A DNA stretch of 64,000 bases from Bog-756 sp963725275 (GTDB lineage Bacteria > Actinomycetota > Acidimicrobiia > Acidimicrobiales > RAAP-2), in assembly GCA_963725275.1 (NCBI GenBank), contig CAVRXS010000007.1:372001-436000 (forward strand). The letters run 5' to 3'. Below the pieces are notes generated by a model, which worked only from the letters and a program-made list of their open reading frames with translations, did no database searches and was not told where the DNA came from. The position numbers and the translations under genes are program-made. How positions within the stretch are numbered: position 1 is the stretch's first letter; each line of letters opens with the position of its first letter. Shown in pieces: positions 17,594-25,077 of this stretch.

Positions 17594-19087
17594 ATGGCCA
17601 TCCCCAAGGTCTGCGGCATCGAGACCGAATACGGCATCCAGGTGGTCAACGGTGATCCGAACCCCATCTCGGCGTCGTCCATGCTGGTCAACGCCTACGC
17701 GCATGACGTGGCCCGTCAGCAGGTCGAGTGGGACTTCGAGGACGAGGCGCCCGGCAACGACGCGCGCGGGTTCGCCCGCGAGGGATCGATGCCTCCGCAG
17801 GTCGAGACCCATCTGGTCAACACGGTCCTGACCAACGGCGCCCGCTACTACGTCGATCACGCCCACCCCGAGTACTCGACCCCGGAGTGCCGCGACGCGC
17901 TCGAGTGCCTGCGCTACGACCGGGCCGGCGAGCTCATCCTGACCCGGTCGATGGAGGCCGCCGACCAGGCGGTGCACGACGGCTCCCGCCTCGTCGTCTA
18001 CAAGAACAACTCCGACCGCAAGGGCAACTCCTACGGGGCCCACGAGAACTACCTCATGGACCGCGCGGCACCGTTCACCCGGGTGGTGGCCGGGATCACC
18101 CCCCACTTCGTGACCCGGCAGATCTACGCCGGGGCCGGCAAGGTCGGTGCCGAGACCGCCGCGTACGACGGGACCGTCGTCGACTTCCAGCTCTCCCAGC
18201 GGGCCGAGTTCTTCGAGGAGCCGATCGGCCTCGAGACCACGCTCAAGCGGCCCATCGTCAACACCCGGGACGAGCCGCACGCCGACCCCCACCGGTACCG
18301 CCGGCTCCACGTGATCGTGGGGGACGCCAACCTCGCCGAGGTGGCGACCTTCCTCAAAGTGGGGACCACCGCACTGGTGCTCGCCATGATCGAGGACGAC
18401 GCATCCGTGGGCCGGAGCCTGGTCCTGGCAGACCCGGTCGCCGCCATCCACCAGGTGGCCCTCGACCGGACCTTCACCCGGCCCCTCGAGATGGACGACG
18501 GCTCCACCGCGACCGCACTCGCCATCCAGTGGGAGCTGTTCTCGTCGGCCCGCAAGTACGCCGACGACGAGGGCCTCGACTGTCTGGGGGCCGACGGGGT
18601 GGGGGAGGAGGTGCTGCGACGCTGGGAACAGGTGCTCCACGGTCTGGAGACCGACCCGATGTCGTTGGCCCGCCAGCTCGACTGGGTGGCCAAGCTCCAG
18701 CTGCTCGAGGCCTACCGCGAGCGGCACGGGTGCGGTTGGGACGATCCCCGCCTGGCCGCGGTCGACCTGCAGTACCACGACCTCCGTCCGGCGCGTTCCC
18801 TCTTCGCCCGCCTGGACACCGAAGTGCTGGTTGAACCGGACTCGGTGCTGGCCGCGGTCACCGAACCACCACGGGGCACCCGGGCCTGGTTCCGCGGCCA
18901 GTGCCTCAAGAAGTGGCCCGCCGCTGTAGCCACCGCCAACTGGGACTCTTTGGTTTTCGACCTCGGATCAGATCCCCTGCGACGCGTCCCTATGATGGAT
19001 CCGCTGAAGGGGACGGCAGAACATGTCGAAGAACTCTTGGACGCGTGTGCGAGTCCGTCCGAGCTGGTGGACCGGCTGAGCAGCTAG
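17594..19087 (+). CDS. dop: Pup deamidase/depupylase
   Basis: Carboxylate-amine-ligase-fold enzyme that removes Pup from proteins and, where Pup ends in Gln, deamidates it. The 497-residue chain begins with the nucleotide/glutamate-binding GIETEYGI, and shares PEYSTPEC, KNNSDRKGNSYG.HENY and NTRDEPHAD with PafA. It is told apart from PafA by the extra acidic 'Dop loop' around residues 45-75 (WDFEDEAPGNDARGF). Since Pup here ends in Glu, deamidation should be unnecessary and depupylation is the likely main role. Followed by pup after 6 bp. Confidence 0.96.
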   Translation: MAIPKVCGIETEYGIQVVNGDPNPISASSMLVNAYAHDVARQQVEWDFEDEAPGNDARGFAREGSMPPQVETHLVNTVLTNGARYYVDHAHPEYSTPECRDALECLRYDRAGELILTRSMEAADQAVHDGSRLVVYKNNSDRKGNSYGAHENYLMDRAAPFTRVVAGITPHFVTRQIYAGAGKVGAETAAYDGTVVDFQLSQRAEFFEEPIGLETTLKRPIVNTRDEPHADPHRYRRLHVIVGDANLAEVATFLKVGTTALVLAMIEDDASVGRSLVLADPVAAIHQVALDRTFTRPLEMDDGSTATALAIQWELFSSARKYADDEGLDCLGADGVGEEVLRRWEQVLHGLETDPMSLARQLDWVAKLQLLEAYRERHGCGWDDPRLAAVDLQYHDLRPARSLFARLDTEVLVEPDSVLAAVTEPPRGTRAWFRGQCLKKWPAAVATANWDSLVFDLGSDPLRRVPMMDPLKGTAEHVEELLDACASPSELVDRLSS

Positions 19088-19093
19088 GGAGCG

Positions 19094-19291
19094 ATGATGG
19101 CAGAGCGAGAACAGAAGAAGAAGACCGCACCTGAGCGCACCGACGAGGTGGTCGAGGAGGTGCCGCCGTCGTCCGCCGCAGGGGAGAAGCTGAAGGCAGA
19201 GCTCGACGACCTGCTCGACGAGATCGACGAGGTGCTCGAGGACAACGCCGAGGAGTTCGTGCGCAACTACGTGCAGAAGGGCGGCGAGTAG
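19094..19291 (+). CDS. pup: prokaryotic ubiquitin-like protein Pup
   Basis: A 65-residue disordered tag protein attached by PafA to lysines of target proteins. Seen: a charged N-terminus, the acidic helix region that binds the ARC coiled coil (LDDLLDEIDEVLEDNAEEFV) and the C-terminus VQKGGE. The last residue is Glu, not Gln, so it is ready for ligation without Dop deamidation. Two ATGs in a row (19094, 19097) follow an AGGGAG site. prcB starts 5 bp downstream. Confidence 0.97.
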   Translation: MMAEREQKKKTAPERTDEVVEEVPPSSAAGEKLKAELDDLLDEIDEVLEDNAEEFVRNYVQKGGE

Positions 19292-19296
19292 CCCCG

Positions 19297-20103
19297 GTGA
19301 CCCTGCCCCTGTTCAGCACGACCGAGGATCCCGGCCCCGATTTCGCGGGGCTCATCCGCCGGCTGCGGGTGCCGTCTCCGCCACTGGGCGCGGGCGCGGG
19401 GTCTGGCGCCTCCGACCGGTTCCGTCACGGCACCACGGTGGTCGCCCTCCGCTCGGCCGACGGGGTCGTGATGGCCGGTGACCGCCGCGCCACCGAGGGG
19501 CACGCCATCGCCCACCGGGCCATGGAGAAGGTGTTCCCGGCCGACCGCTACTCGGCGGTGGCCATCGCCGGCGCGGCCGGGCCGGCCGTCGAGATGGTCC
19601 GGCTCTTCCAGACCCAGCTCGAGCACTACGAGAAGGTCGAGGGTGTGGTCCTGAGCCTCGAGGGCAAGGCCAACCAGCTCGGCCAGATGGTGCGCGAGCA
19701 CCTGCCCATGGCCATGCAGGGCCTGGCGGTGGTGCCGCTGTTCGCCGGCTACGACCTGTCCCGTGGCACGGGACGCATCTTCACCTATGACGTGACCGGC
19801 GGCCACTACGAGGAGACCGAGTACAACGCCACCGGCTCCGGCGGCAGGGACGCCCGTACGACGATCAAGCTCGGCTACCGGGACGGGCTGACCCAGGACG
19901 ATGCCATCGAGCTGGCCATCCAGTCGCTCTACGAAGCGGCCGACGAGGATTCGGCCACCGGCGGTCCCGACCTCATCCGGGGCATCTACCCCCTCGTGGC
20001 CACGGTCACCGCCGTTGGGTTCGAAGCGGTACCCGAGGACGATGTGGCGGAGCGGTTCGCGTCGCTCATCGAACGGCGCCGCGTGGAGGGTCGCCAGCCA
20101 TGA
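19297..20103 (+). CDS. prcB: 20S proteasome beta subunit
   Basis: Catalytic N-terminal-nucleophile hydrolase subunit of the bacterial 20S proteasome. The propeptide (about 45 residues) ends at FRHG, before the predicted catalytic Thr46 in TTVVALRSADGVVMAGDRR. The Lys33-equivalent lies in the following strands (MEKVFPADRYSA). At 268 residues it has normal length. GTG start 5 bp after pup; its stop overlaps the prcA ATG (ATGA), consistent with balanced alpha/beta synthesis. Confidence 0.97.
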   Translation: MTLPLFSTTEDPGPDFAGLIRRLRVPSPPLGAGAGSGASDRFRHGTTVVALRSADGVVMAGDRRATEGHAIAHRAMEKVFPADRYSAVAIAGAAGPAVEMVRLFQTQLEHYEKVEGVVLSLEGKANQLGQMVREHLPMAMQGLAVVPLFAGYDLSRGTGRIFTYDVTGGHYEETEYNATGSGGRDARTTIKLGYRDGLTQDDAIELAIQSLYEAADEDSATGGPDLIRGIYPLVATVTAVGFEAVPEDDVAERFASLIERRRVEGRQP

Positions 20104-20777
20104 CCATGCCCTACTACGTGGCGCCCGAGCAGGTGATGAAGGACCGTGCCGAGTACGCCCAGAAGGGCATCGCCCGGGGCCGGTCGCTGGTGGCCACAAC
20201 CTACGACCAGGGGATCGCCATCGTGGCCGACAACCCGCAGCGGTCGTTGCACAAGATCAGCGAGATCTACGACCGGATCGCCTTCGCCGGGGTGGGCAAG
20301 TACAACGAGTTCGATCAGCTGCGGGTCTCCGGGATCCGTCACGCCGACACGAAGGGCTACGCCTACAGCCGTGAGGATGTCGAGGCCCGATCGTTGGCCA
20401 ACCTCTACGCCCAGTATCTCGGGCAGGTCTTCACCCACGAGATGAAACCGCTCGAGGTCGAGCTACTGGTTGCCGAGCTGGGCACCGGGCAGCGCCCGAA
20501 CCAGCTGTACCACATCGCCTATGAGGGGACCATCACCGACGAGGACCGCTATGCGGTGCTCGGGGGGGAGACCGAGACCATCGCCCAACGCCTCGAGGAA
20601 CGGTGGTCCGGCACCTGGCCGCTGGCCGAGGCGGTCCAGGCGGCGGTGGCCGCCCTGGCCGGTGCGGACCGTACGCTCGGACCCTCCGAGCTCGAGGTCG
20701 CCGTCCTGACTGCGGGAAACGGCCGGCGGGCCTTCCGGCGGCTGGTCGACGAGGAGCTGGAGTCGTTGCTCGGCTGA
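20100..20777 (+). CDS. prcA: 20S proteasome alpha subunit
   Basis: Non-catalytic ring subunit that gates the proteasome chamber and binds ARC. The 225-residue chain starts MTMPYYVAPEQVMKDRAEYA, matching the gating N-terminus and H0 helix of bacterial PrcA. KGIARGRSLVATTYDQGIAIVADN follows as the first beta strands. It overlaps prcB by 4 bp. The C-terminus is RRLVDEELESLLG. Confidence 0.96.
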   Translation: MTMPYYVAPEQVMKDRAEYAQKGIARGRSLVATTYDQGIAIVADNPQRSLHKISEIYDRIAFAGVGKYNEFDQLRVSGIRHADTKGYAYSREDVEARSLANLYAQYLGQVFTHEMKPLEVELLVAELGTGQRPNQLYHIAYEGTITDEDRYAVLGGETETIAQRLEERWSGTWPLAEAVQAAVAALAGADRTLGPSELEVAVLTAGNGRRAFRRLVDEELESLLG

Positions 20778-20830
20778 CCCGCTGAGCGCCCTGGTGGACG
20801 CTCCGGGTGACGGGTGCAGTGTGACGGGCC

Positions 20831-20852
20831 GTCCTCACGGTACCGTGAGGAC
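20831..20852 (+). promoter_or_regulatory. perfect 22-bp palindrome at pafA start, containing a -10 box
   Basis: Two 11-bp arms GTCCTCACGGT and ACCGTGAGGAC meet with no spacer and end 1 bp before the pafA ATG. The centre holds TACCGT, 7 bp before the ATG, in -10 position for a leaderless start. The right arm (GAGGAC) also resembles a ribosome site. It could be an operator or an RNA hairpin covering the start. Confidence 0.6.
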
Positions 20853-20853
20853 G

Positions 20854-22212
20854 ATGGACAAACGCATCTACGGGCTGGAGAACGAGTACGGGGTCACCTG
20901 TACGTTGCGCGGCCAGCGCCGTCTGAGCCCCGACGAGGTGGCCCGCTACCTGTTCCGGCGGGTGGTCAGCTGGGGCCGCTCCTCCAATGTCTTCCTCGAG
21001 AACGGGGCGCGCCTCTACCTGGATGTCGGCAGTCACCCCGAGTACGCCACCCCGGAGTGCGACGACATCGGGGAGCTCGTGGCCCACGACAAGGCGGGGG
21101 AGTGGATCCTCTCGTCACTCGTTGAGGGAGCGGAGGCACGGCTGCGCGAGGAGGGCATCCGCGGAGACATCTACCTGTTCAAGAACAACACCGATTCGGC
21201 CGGCAACTCCTATGGCTGCCACGAGAACTACCTCACCAGCCGTCGAGACGATTTCGTCCACTACACCGAGGTGCTCATTCCCTTCTTGGTGAGCCGCCAG
21301 GTCTACGCCGGCGCCGGCAAGGTCCTCCAGACTGCACGGGGTGCCGTGTTCTGCCTGAGCCAACGGGCGGAGCACATCTGGGAGGGGGTCTCGTCGGCCA
21401 CCACCCGGAGCCGGCCGATCATCAACACCCGCGACGAACCGCACGCCGATGCCGAGAAGTACCGCCGCCTGCACGTGATCGTCGGTGACTCGAACATGAA
21501 CGAGTACGCCACCTTCCTCAAGGTGGGCGCCACCAGCATCATCCTGCGGATGCTCGAGGACCCGTCGACCGTCATGCGCGACCTGACCCTGGAGAACCCG
21601 ATCCGGGCCATCCGTGAGATCAGTCATGACATCACGTGCCGGCGGCCGGTACGGTTGGCCAACGGCCGCGAGATGAGCGCGTTGGACATCCAGGGCGAAT
21701 ACCTCCAGCGGGCCATCCGGTACCACGATCGGCAGGGGTTGTCGCCACAGGAGGACCGCGCCCTCGACATGTGGGAGCACTGCCTCAAGGGCCTCGAGTC
21801 GGACCCGCTGTCCCTACACCGCGAGTGCGACTGGGTGGCGAAGCACCGGCTGATCGACGCCTATCGCACACGGCACGACCTCCCCTTGCACAGTCCCACG
21901 GTGTCGTGGCTCGATCTGCAGTACCACGACGTGGACCGGGCGCGGGGCCTCTACTACCGCCTCCAGCGGCATGACGAGGTCGATCGGGTCTGCGAGGACC
22001 TCGACATCGCCGCCGCGATGTCGGTACCGCCCCAGACCACCCGGGCCCGGTTGCGAGGCGAATTCGTGAAGCGGGCCAAGGAGCGCCGGCGGGACTTCAC
22101 CGTCGACTGGGTCCACCTCAAACTCAACGACCAGGCACAGCGAACGGTCTTGCTCAAGGATCCCTTCAAGTCCAAGGACGAGCGGGTCGAGAAACTCATC
22201 GCCGGACTCTGA
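20854..22212 (+). CDS. pafA: Pup-protein ligase
   Basis: Ligates the C-terminal Glu of Pup to lysines of substrate proteins using ATP. The 452-residue chain opens MDKRIYGLENEYGVTC with the catalytic glutamate-binding region, then NVFLENGARLYLD, HPEYATPECD, KNNTDSAGNSYGCHENYL and NTRDEPHAD. It lacks the acidic insertion seen in dop, which supports ligase rather than Dop. ATG 20854 follows directly on a 22-bp palindrome. The longer in-frame start at 20794 is rejected because it would cover that element. Confidence 0.96.
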   Translation: MDKRIYGLENEYGVTCTLRGQRRLSPDEVARYLFRRVVSWGRSSNVFLENGARLYLDVGSHPEYATPECDDIGELVAHDKAGEWILSSLVEGAEARLREEGIRGDIYLFKNNTDSAGNSYGCHENYLTSRRDDFVHYTEVLIPFLVSRQVYAGAGKVLQTARGAVFCLSQRAEHIWEGVSSATTRSRPIINTRDEPHADAEKYRRLHVIVGDSNMNEYATFLKVGATSIILRMLEDPSTVMRDLTLENPIRAIREISHDITCRRPVRLANGREMSALDIQGEYLQRAIRYHDRQGLSPQEDRALDMWEHCLKGLESDPLSLHRECDWVAKHRLIDAYRTRHDLPLHSPTVSWLDLQYHDVDRARGLYYRLQRHDEVDRVCEDLDIAAAMSVPPQTTRARLRGEFVKRAKERRRDFTVDWVHLKLNDQAQRTVLLKDPFKSKDERVEKLIAGL

Positions 22213-22243
22213 CCTGCGCCGGAGGAACCTGCCCGGGGTGCGG

Positions 22244-22249
22244 TAGCGT
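22244..22249 (+). promoter_or_regulatory. -10 box of first lepB
   Basis: TAGCGT lies 9 bp before the GTG start of the signal peptidase gene at 22259, so the mRNA would be leaderless or have a leader of a few bases. Confidence 0.4.
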
Positions 22250-22258
22250 CCCTCCATT

Positions 22259-22927
22259 GTGACCGGCGAACTCACCGAGCCCTCTGTGGCGCCCCAGCCT
22301 TCGGTGATCGACGGCGGCGGGGGAGTGCCCGACGAGCACGCGTCCGGTGCCGGTGACGGTGCCCAGGGTCGCCGCTACCGCTGGGTCATCGAGTGGGCGG
22401 TGATCCTGATGGCGGTGCTGCTCTGCACCGTCCTCCTGCGCACCTACGTCGTGCAGTCGTTCTTCATCCCGTCGCCCTCGATGTATCCCACCCTCCAGGT
22501 CGGCGACCGGATCATGGTCGACAAGCTCAGCTATCACCTCCACGGCGTGGGCCGGGGCGACATCGTGGTGTTCAAACGACCCCCGCTCGAACAGCAGCCC
22601 TTTCCGGACCTCGTCAAGCGTGTGATCGGCCTGCCCGGAGACACCATCTCGACCCAGCACGGGCACGTCTACATCGACGGGAAACGGCTCGCGGAGCCGT
22701 GGCTCCCTCCGGGGCCGGACAGCTACACCGGCGCGCTACCCGGCGATCCGAACCAGCAGTTCAACATGCCGGGACCGGTCAAGATCCCGCCAGGGGAGTA
22801 CTACGTCATGGGGGACAACCGGACGGACTCAGAGGACAGCCGGTTCTTCGGGCCGATCCCGGGGTCGCTCATCGTGGGCCGGGCGGTGGCGGTCGTCTGG
22901 CCCCTCTCGCACATCAAGGGGCTCTAG
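22259..22927 (+). CDS. lepB: signal peptidase I (first copy)
   Basis: Membrane-anchored serine/lysine protease that removes signal peptides from exported proteins. The 222-residue chain has an N-terminal cytoplasmic tail (about 40 residues), one transmembrane helix (VILMAVLLCTVLL), the catalytic Ser74 in PSPSMYPTLQ, the general-base Lys120 in VKRVIGLPGD and box E GDNRTDSEDSR. The GTG start follows a TAGCGT box. A second copy follows after 38 bp; together they occupy the place where pafB and pafC often sit between pafA and tatA. Confidence 0.95.
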   Translation: MTGELTEPSVAPQPSVIDGGGGVPDEHASGAGDGAQGRRYRWVIEWAVILMAVLLCTVLLRTYVVQSFFIPSPSMYPTLQVGDRIMVDKLSYHLHGVGRGDIVVFKRPPLEQQPFPDLVKRVIGLPGDTISTQHGHVYIDGKRLAEPWLPPGPDSYTGALPGDPNQQFNMPGPVKIPPGEYYVMGDNRTDSEDSRFFGPIPGSLIVGRAVAVVWPLSHIKGL

Positions 22928-22950
22928 TCCGGACCCCGGCAACCCTGGGA

Positions 22951-22956
22951 TAGCCT
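22951..22956 (+). promoter_or_regulatory. -10 box of second lepB
   Basis: TAGCCT lies 9 bp before the GTG at 22966, at the same spacing as the box before the first lepB. Confidence 0.4.
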
Positions 22957-22965
22957 CACCCACCA

Positions 22966-23763
22966 GTGGACCCCGACCACAGACCTGTACCGATGGGGGT
23001 CCCCCTTGCCCCCGCCCCGACCGCGGCCGTGTCCCCCGACGCGGGGAGCGGGCGCAGTGGCGCGGAGGCGGCGCCAGCGCAAGCCGCCCCCCCTGACCGT
23101 GGCCAGCGGTCGGGCCGCTGGGTGCTGGAGTGGTCGATCGTCATCATCGCGGCGGTGTTGCTCGCGTTCGGCGTGCGCACCTACGTGGCGCAGATGTTCT
23201 ACATCCCTTCCGGCTCGATGCTCCCGACCCTCCAGGTCGGCGACCGCATCGTGGTCGACAAGCTGGCCTACCGGTTCGGTTCGGTCCACCGGGGGGACAT
23301 CGTCGTGTTCGCCAGACCGCCCCTGGTCGATGCCGACTACACCGATCTGGTCAAGCGGGTCATCGGGCTCCCGGGTGAGACCATCGGCCTGCGGGACGGT
23401 CACGTCACCATCGACGGCACGGTCCTGAGCGAGCCCTGGTTGCCGCAGCCGGAGCCGCTGAGCGAGCCCAGTTCGCTCAGCGAGGGCTTCAGCCTCACCC
23501 ACCCCTACACCATTCCCGCCGACCACTACTTCGTCATGGGGGACAACCGCCCCGACTCGGAGGACAGCCGGTACTTCGGCCCAATCCCGGGTTCGCTCAT
23601 CGTGGGCAAGATGGTGTTCCGGGTGTGGCCGCTCGGCGCGACCGTCTGGCTGATCGCGCTCGTGGTGATCGCCGTCATCCTCCTCCTTGCGATCTGGACG
23701 GTCTTCCGCCGGCCACGGGCCGGACCGACCGACGACGGGCCCACCGGGAGCGCACGCTCCTGA
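22966..23763 (+). CDS. lepB: signal peptidase I (second copy, two membrane helices)
   Basis: Second type I signal peptidase, 265 residues. A Pro/Ala-rich N-terminal tail, a transmembrane helix (SIVIIAAVLLAFGV), catalytic Ser84 (PSGSMLPTLQ), Lys130 (VKRVIGLPGE) and GDNRPDSEDSR are all present. Unlike the first copy it has a C-terminal second hydrophobic helix (WLIALVVIAVILLLAIW) and a polar tail. Insert sequences between boxes differ between the two, so they may prefer different substrates. They probably arose by tandem duplication. Confidence 0.95.
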   Translation: MDPDHRPVPMGVPLAPAPTAAVSPDAGSGRSGAEAAPAQAAPPDRGQRSGRWVLEWSIVIIAAVLLAFGVRTYVAQMFYIPSGSMLPTLQVGDRIVVDKLAYRFGSVHRGDIVVFARPPLVDADYTDLVKRVIGLPGETIGLRDGHVTIDGTVLSEPWLPQPEPLSEPSSLSEGFSLTHPYTIPADHYFVMGDNRPDSEDSRYFGPIPGSLIVGKMVFRVWPLGATVWLIALVVIAVILLLAIWTVFRRPRAGPTDDGPTGSARS

Positions 23764-23806
23764 TCTCGACCGGTCGTCCGACACGGCGACCGCACCGGGC
23801 CATCGG

Positions 23807-23812
23807 TAGACT
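23807..23812 (+). promoter_or_regulatory. -10 box of tatA/B gene, leaderless
   Basis: TAGACT lies 6 bp before GTG 23819, in a 15-bp context nearly identical to that of the thioesterase gene at 13124. Confidence 0.5.
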
Positions 23813-23818
23813 CGCAAC

Positions 23819-24280
23819 GTGCCGTTTCTGAGCCCCGCCAAGCTGCTGGTCATCCTGGTGGTGGCCCTGGTCGTCCTCGGGCCGGACAAGCTCCCCAAGG
23901 TGGCCAAGCAGATGGGGTCGCTCTGGGCGGACTTCCGCCGCTTCCGCGAACGGTTCGAGTCCGACGTGCGAGGCAACTTCCCGGACCTGCCCTCGGCAGA
24001 GAAGATCTCCCAGGCGGTGCGCTCGCCGATCACCTTCCTCGACTCGCTCGCCGACGCGCACGCCGAGGAGAACGGCGCGACGGCCTCTCCGGGCGATCCT
24101 CCGCCCGAGCCCGATGGAGACGCATTGGAGCCCTCCGGTCGGTCGAACCGGCCGGCCGGGATCGTCCGCGCCGCGGAGCGGAGCTCTGTCCCGGGCACCA
24201 CGATGAGCGATCCCCAGGGCGTGGTCCACCAGGTCCGGGTCGTCGGCCGGCAGCCGCCCGACGACCCGGGGATGAACTGA
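23819..24280 (+). CDS. tatB: twin-arginine translocase TatA/TatB-type subunit
   Basis: Single-pass component of the Tat system that exports folded proteins. The N-terminus has a short helix LLVILVVALVVL, the hinge GPDKLPK and an amphipathic helix (VAKQMGSLWADFRRFRERF), followed by a long polar, Pro-rich tail to residue 153. A GPDKLP hinge and an acidic long tail resemble TatB more than TatA, but the distinction is tentative. tatC follows within 42 bp. Confidence 0.85.
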   Translation: MPFLSPAKLLVILVVALVVLGPDKLPKVAKQMGSLWADFRRFRERFESDVRGNFPDLPSAEKISQAVRSPITFLDSLADAHAEENGATASPGDPPPEPDGDALEPSGRSNRPAGIVRAAERSSVPGTTMSDPQGVVHQVRVVGRQPPDDPGMN

Positions 24281-24321
24281 ACGGGATTCCGGATGACCCC
24301 GCAGGGTGAGCACGGAGGCAG

Positions 24322-25077
24322 GTGGGCGTGCCCCTCCTCCTGAGGCGGCGGACCGAGGAGCGTCCGACCCCGGACGCGATGACCCTGGCGGAGCACATCA
24401 CCGAGTTGCGCCGCAGGGTGCTGATCAGTGTCGCCGCGTTCCTGGTGGGGGCCACGGTGGCATTCCTGGCCTACAACGGGATCCTCGGATTCCTCAAGCA
24501 TCCGTACTGTCAGGTGAACCCGCACCACTGCGGGTTCTACGTGACCGGTCCGCTCGACGGTCTCGCCCTCCGGATCAAGATCTCGGCCTACGGGGGGCTG
24601 TTCCTCGCCTCGCCGGTGTGGTTGTGGGAGCTCTGGCGGTTCATCACCCCCGGGCTCCACCCGAAGGAGAAGAAGTACGCCATCCCCTTCATCGTGGCCT
24701 CGATCGCTCTGTTCGTCCTCGGGTGCGCGGTGGCGTTCCTCATCTTCCCCCACGCCATGGCCTGGCTGGACAGCATCGGCGGCCCGTCCCTCACCCAGAT
24801 CCTCGATCCGAACAAGTACCTCGGCCTCATCGTCCTGTTGATGGTGGCCTTCGGCGTCACCTTCGAGTTCCCGGTCCTGCTGGTCTCCCTCGAGCTCGCC
24901 GGGGTGCTCACGCCCCAGAAGCTGTCCTCGTGGCGGCGGTGGGCCATCGTGGCCATCGTGGTGTTGGCCGGGGTGGTGACCCCGAGCTCCGACCCGTTCT
25001 CGATGATGGCGATGGCGGTGCCCCTCTACATCTTCTACGAGCTCTCGATCATCGTCGGCAGGATCGTCCGTCGATGA
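24322..25077 (+). CDS. tatC: twin-arginine translocase subunit TatC
   Basis: Multi-pass signal-peptide receptor of the Tat export system. 251 residues with six predicted membrane segments. Family landmarks are MTLAEHITELRRR at the start, the periplasmic loop, SPVWLWELWRFITPGL and the late LAGVVTPSSDP. A Cys pair in the first loop (YCQVNPHHC) might form a disulfide. GTG start at 24322; the codon at 24379 (MTLAEH) is an alternative closer to the family start. Its stop overlaps the helicase ATG. Confidence 0.95.
   Translation: MGVPLLLRRRTEERPTPDAMTLAEHITELRRRVLISVAAFLVGATVAFLAYNGILGFLKHPYCQVNPHHCGFYVTGPLDGLALRIKISAYGGLFLASPVWLWELWRFITPGLHPKEKKYAIPFIVASIALFVLGCAVAFLIFPHAMAWLDSIGGPSLTQILDPNKYLGLIVLLMVAFGVTFEFPVLLVSLELAGVLTPQKLSSWRRWAIVAIVVLAGVVTPSSDPFSMMAMAVPLYIFYELSIIVGRIVRR

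Noticed and set aside
15523..17691. 722-codon open frame antisense to arc
   Set aside because: Mirror frame of a highly conserved gene in GC-rich DNA; biased composition, no ribosome site, no recognisable domain.
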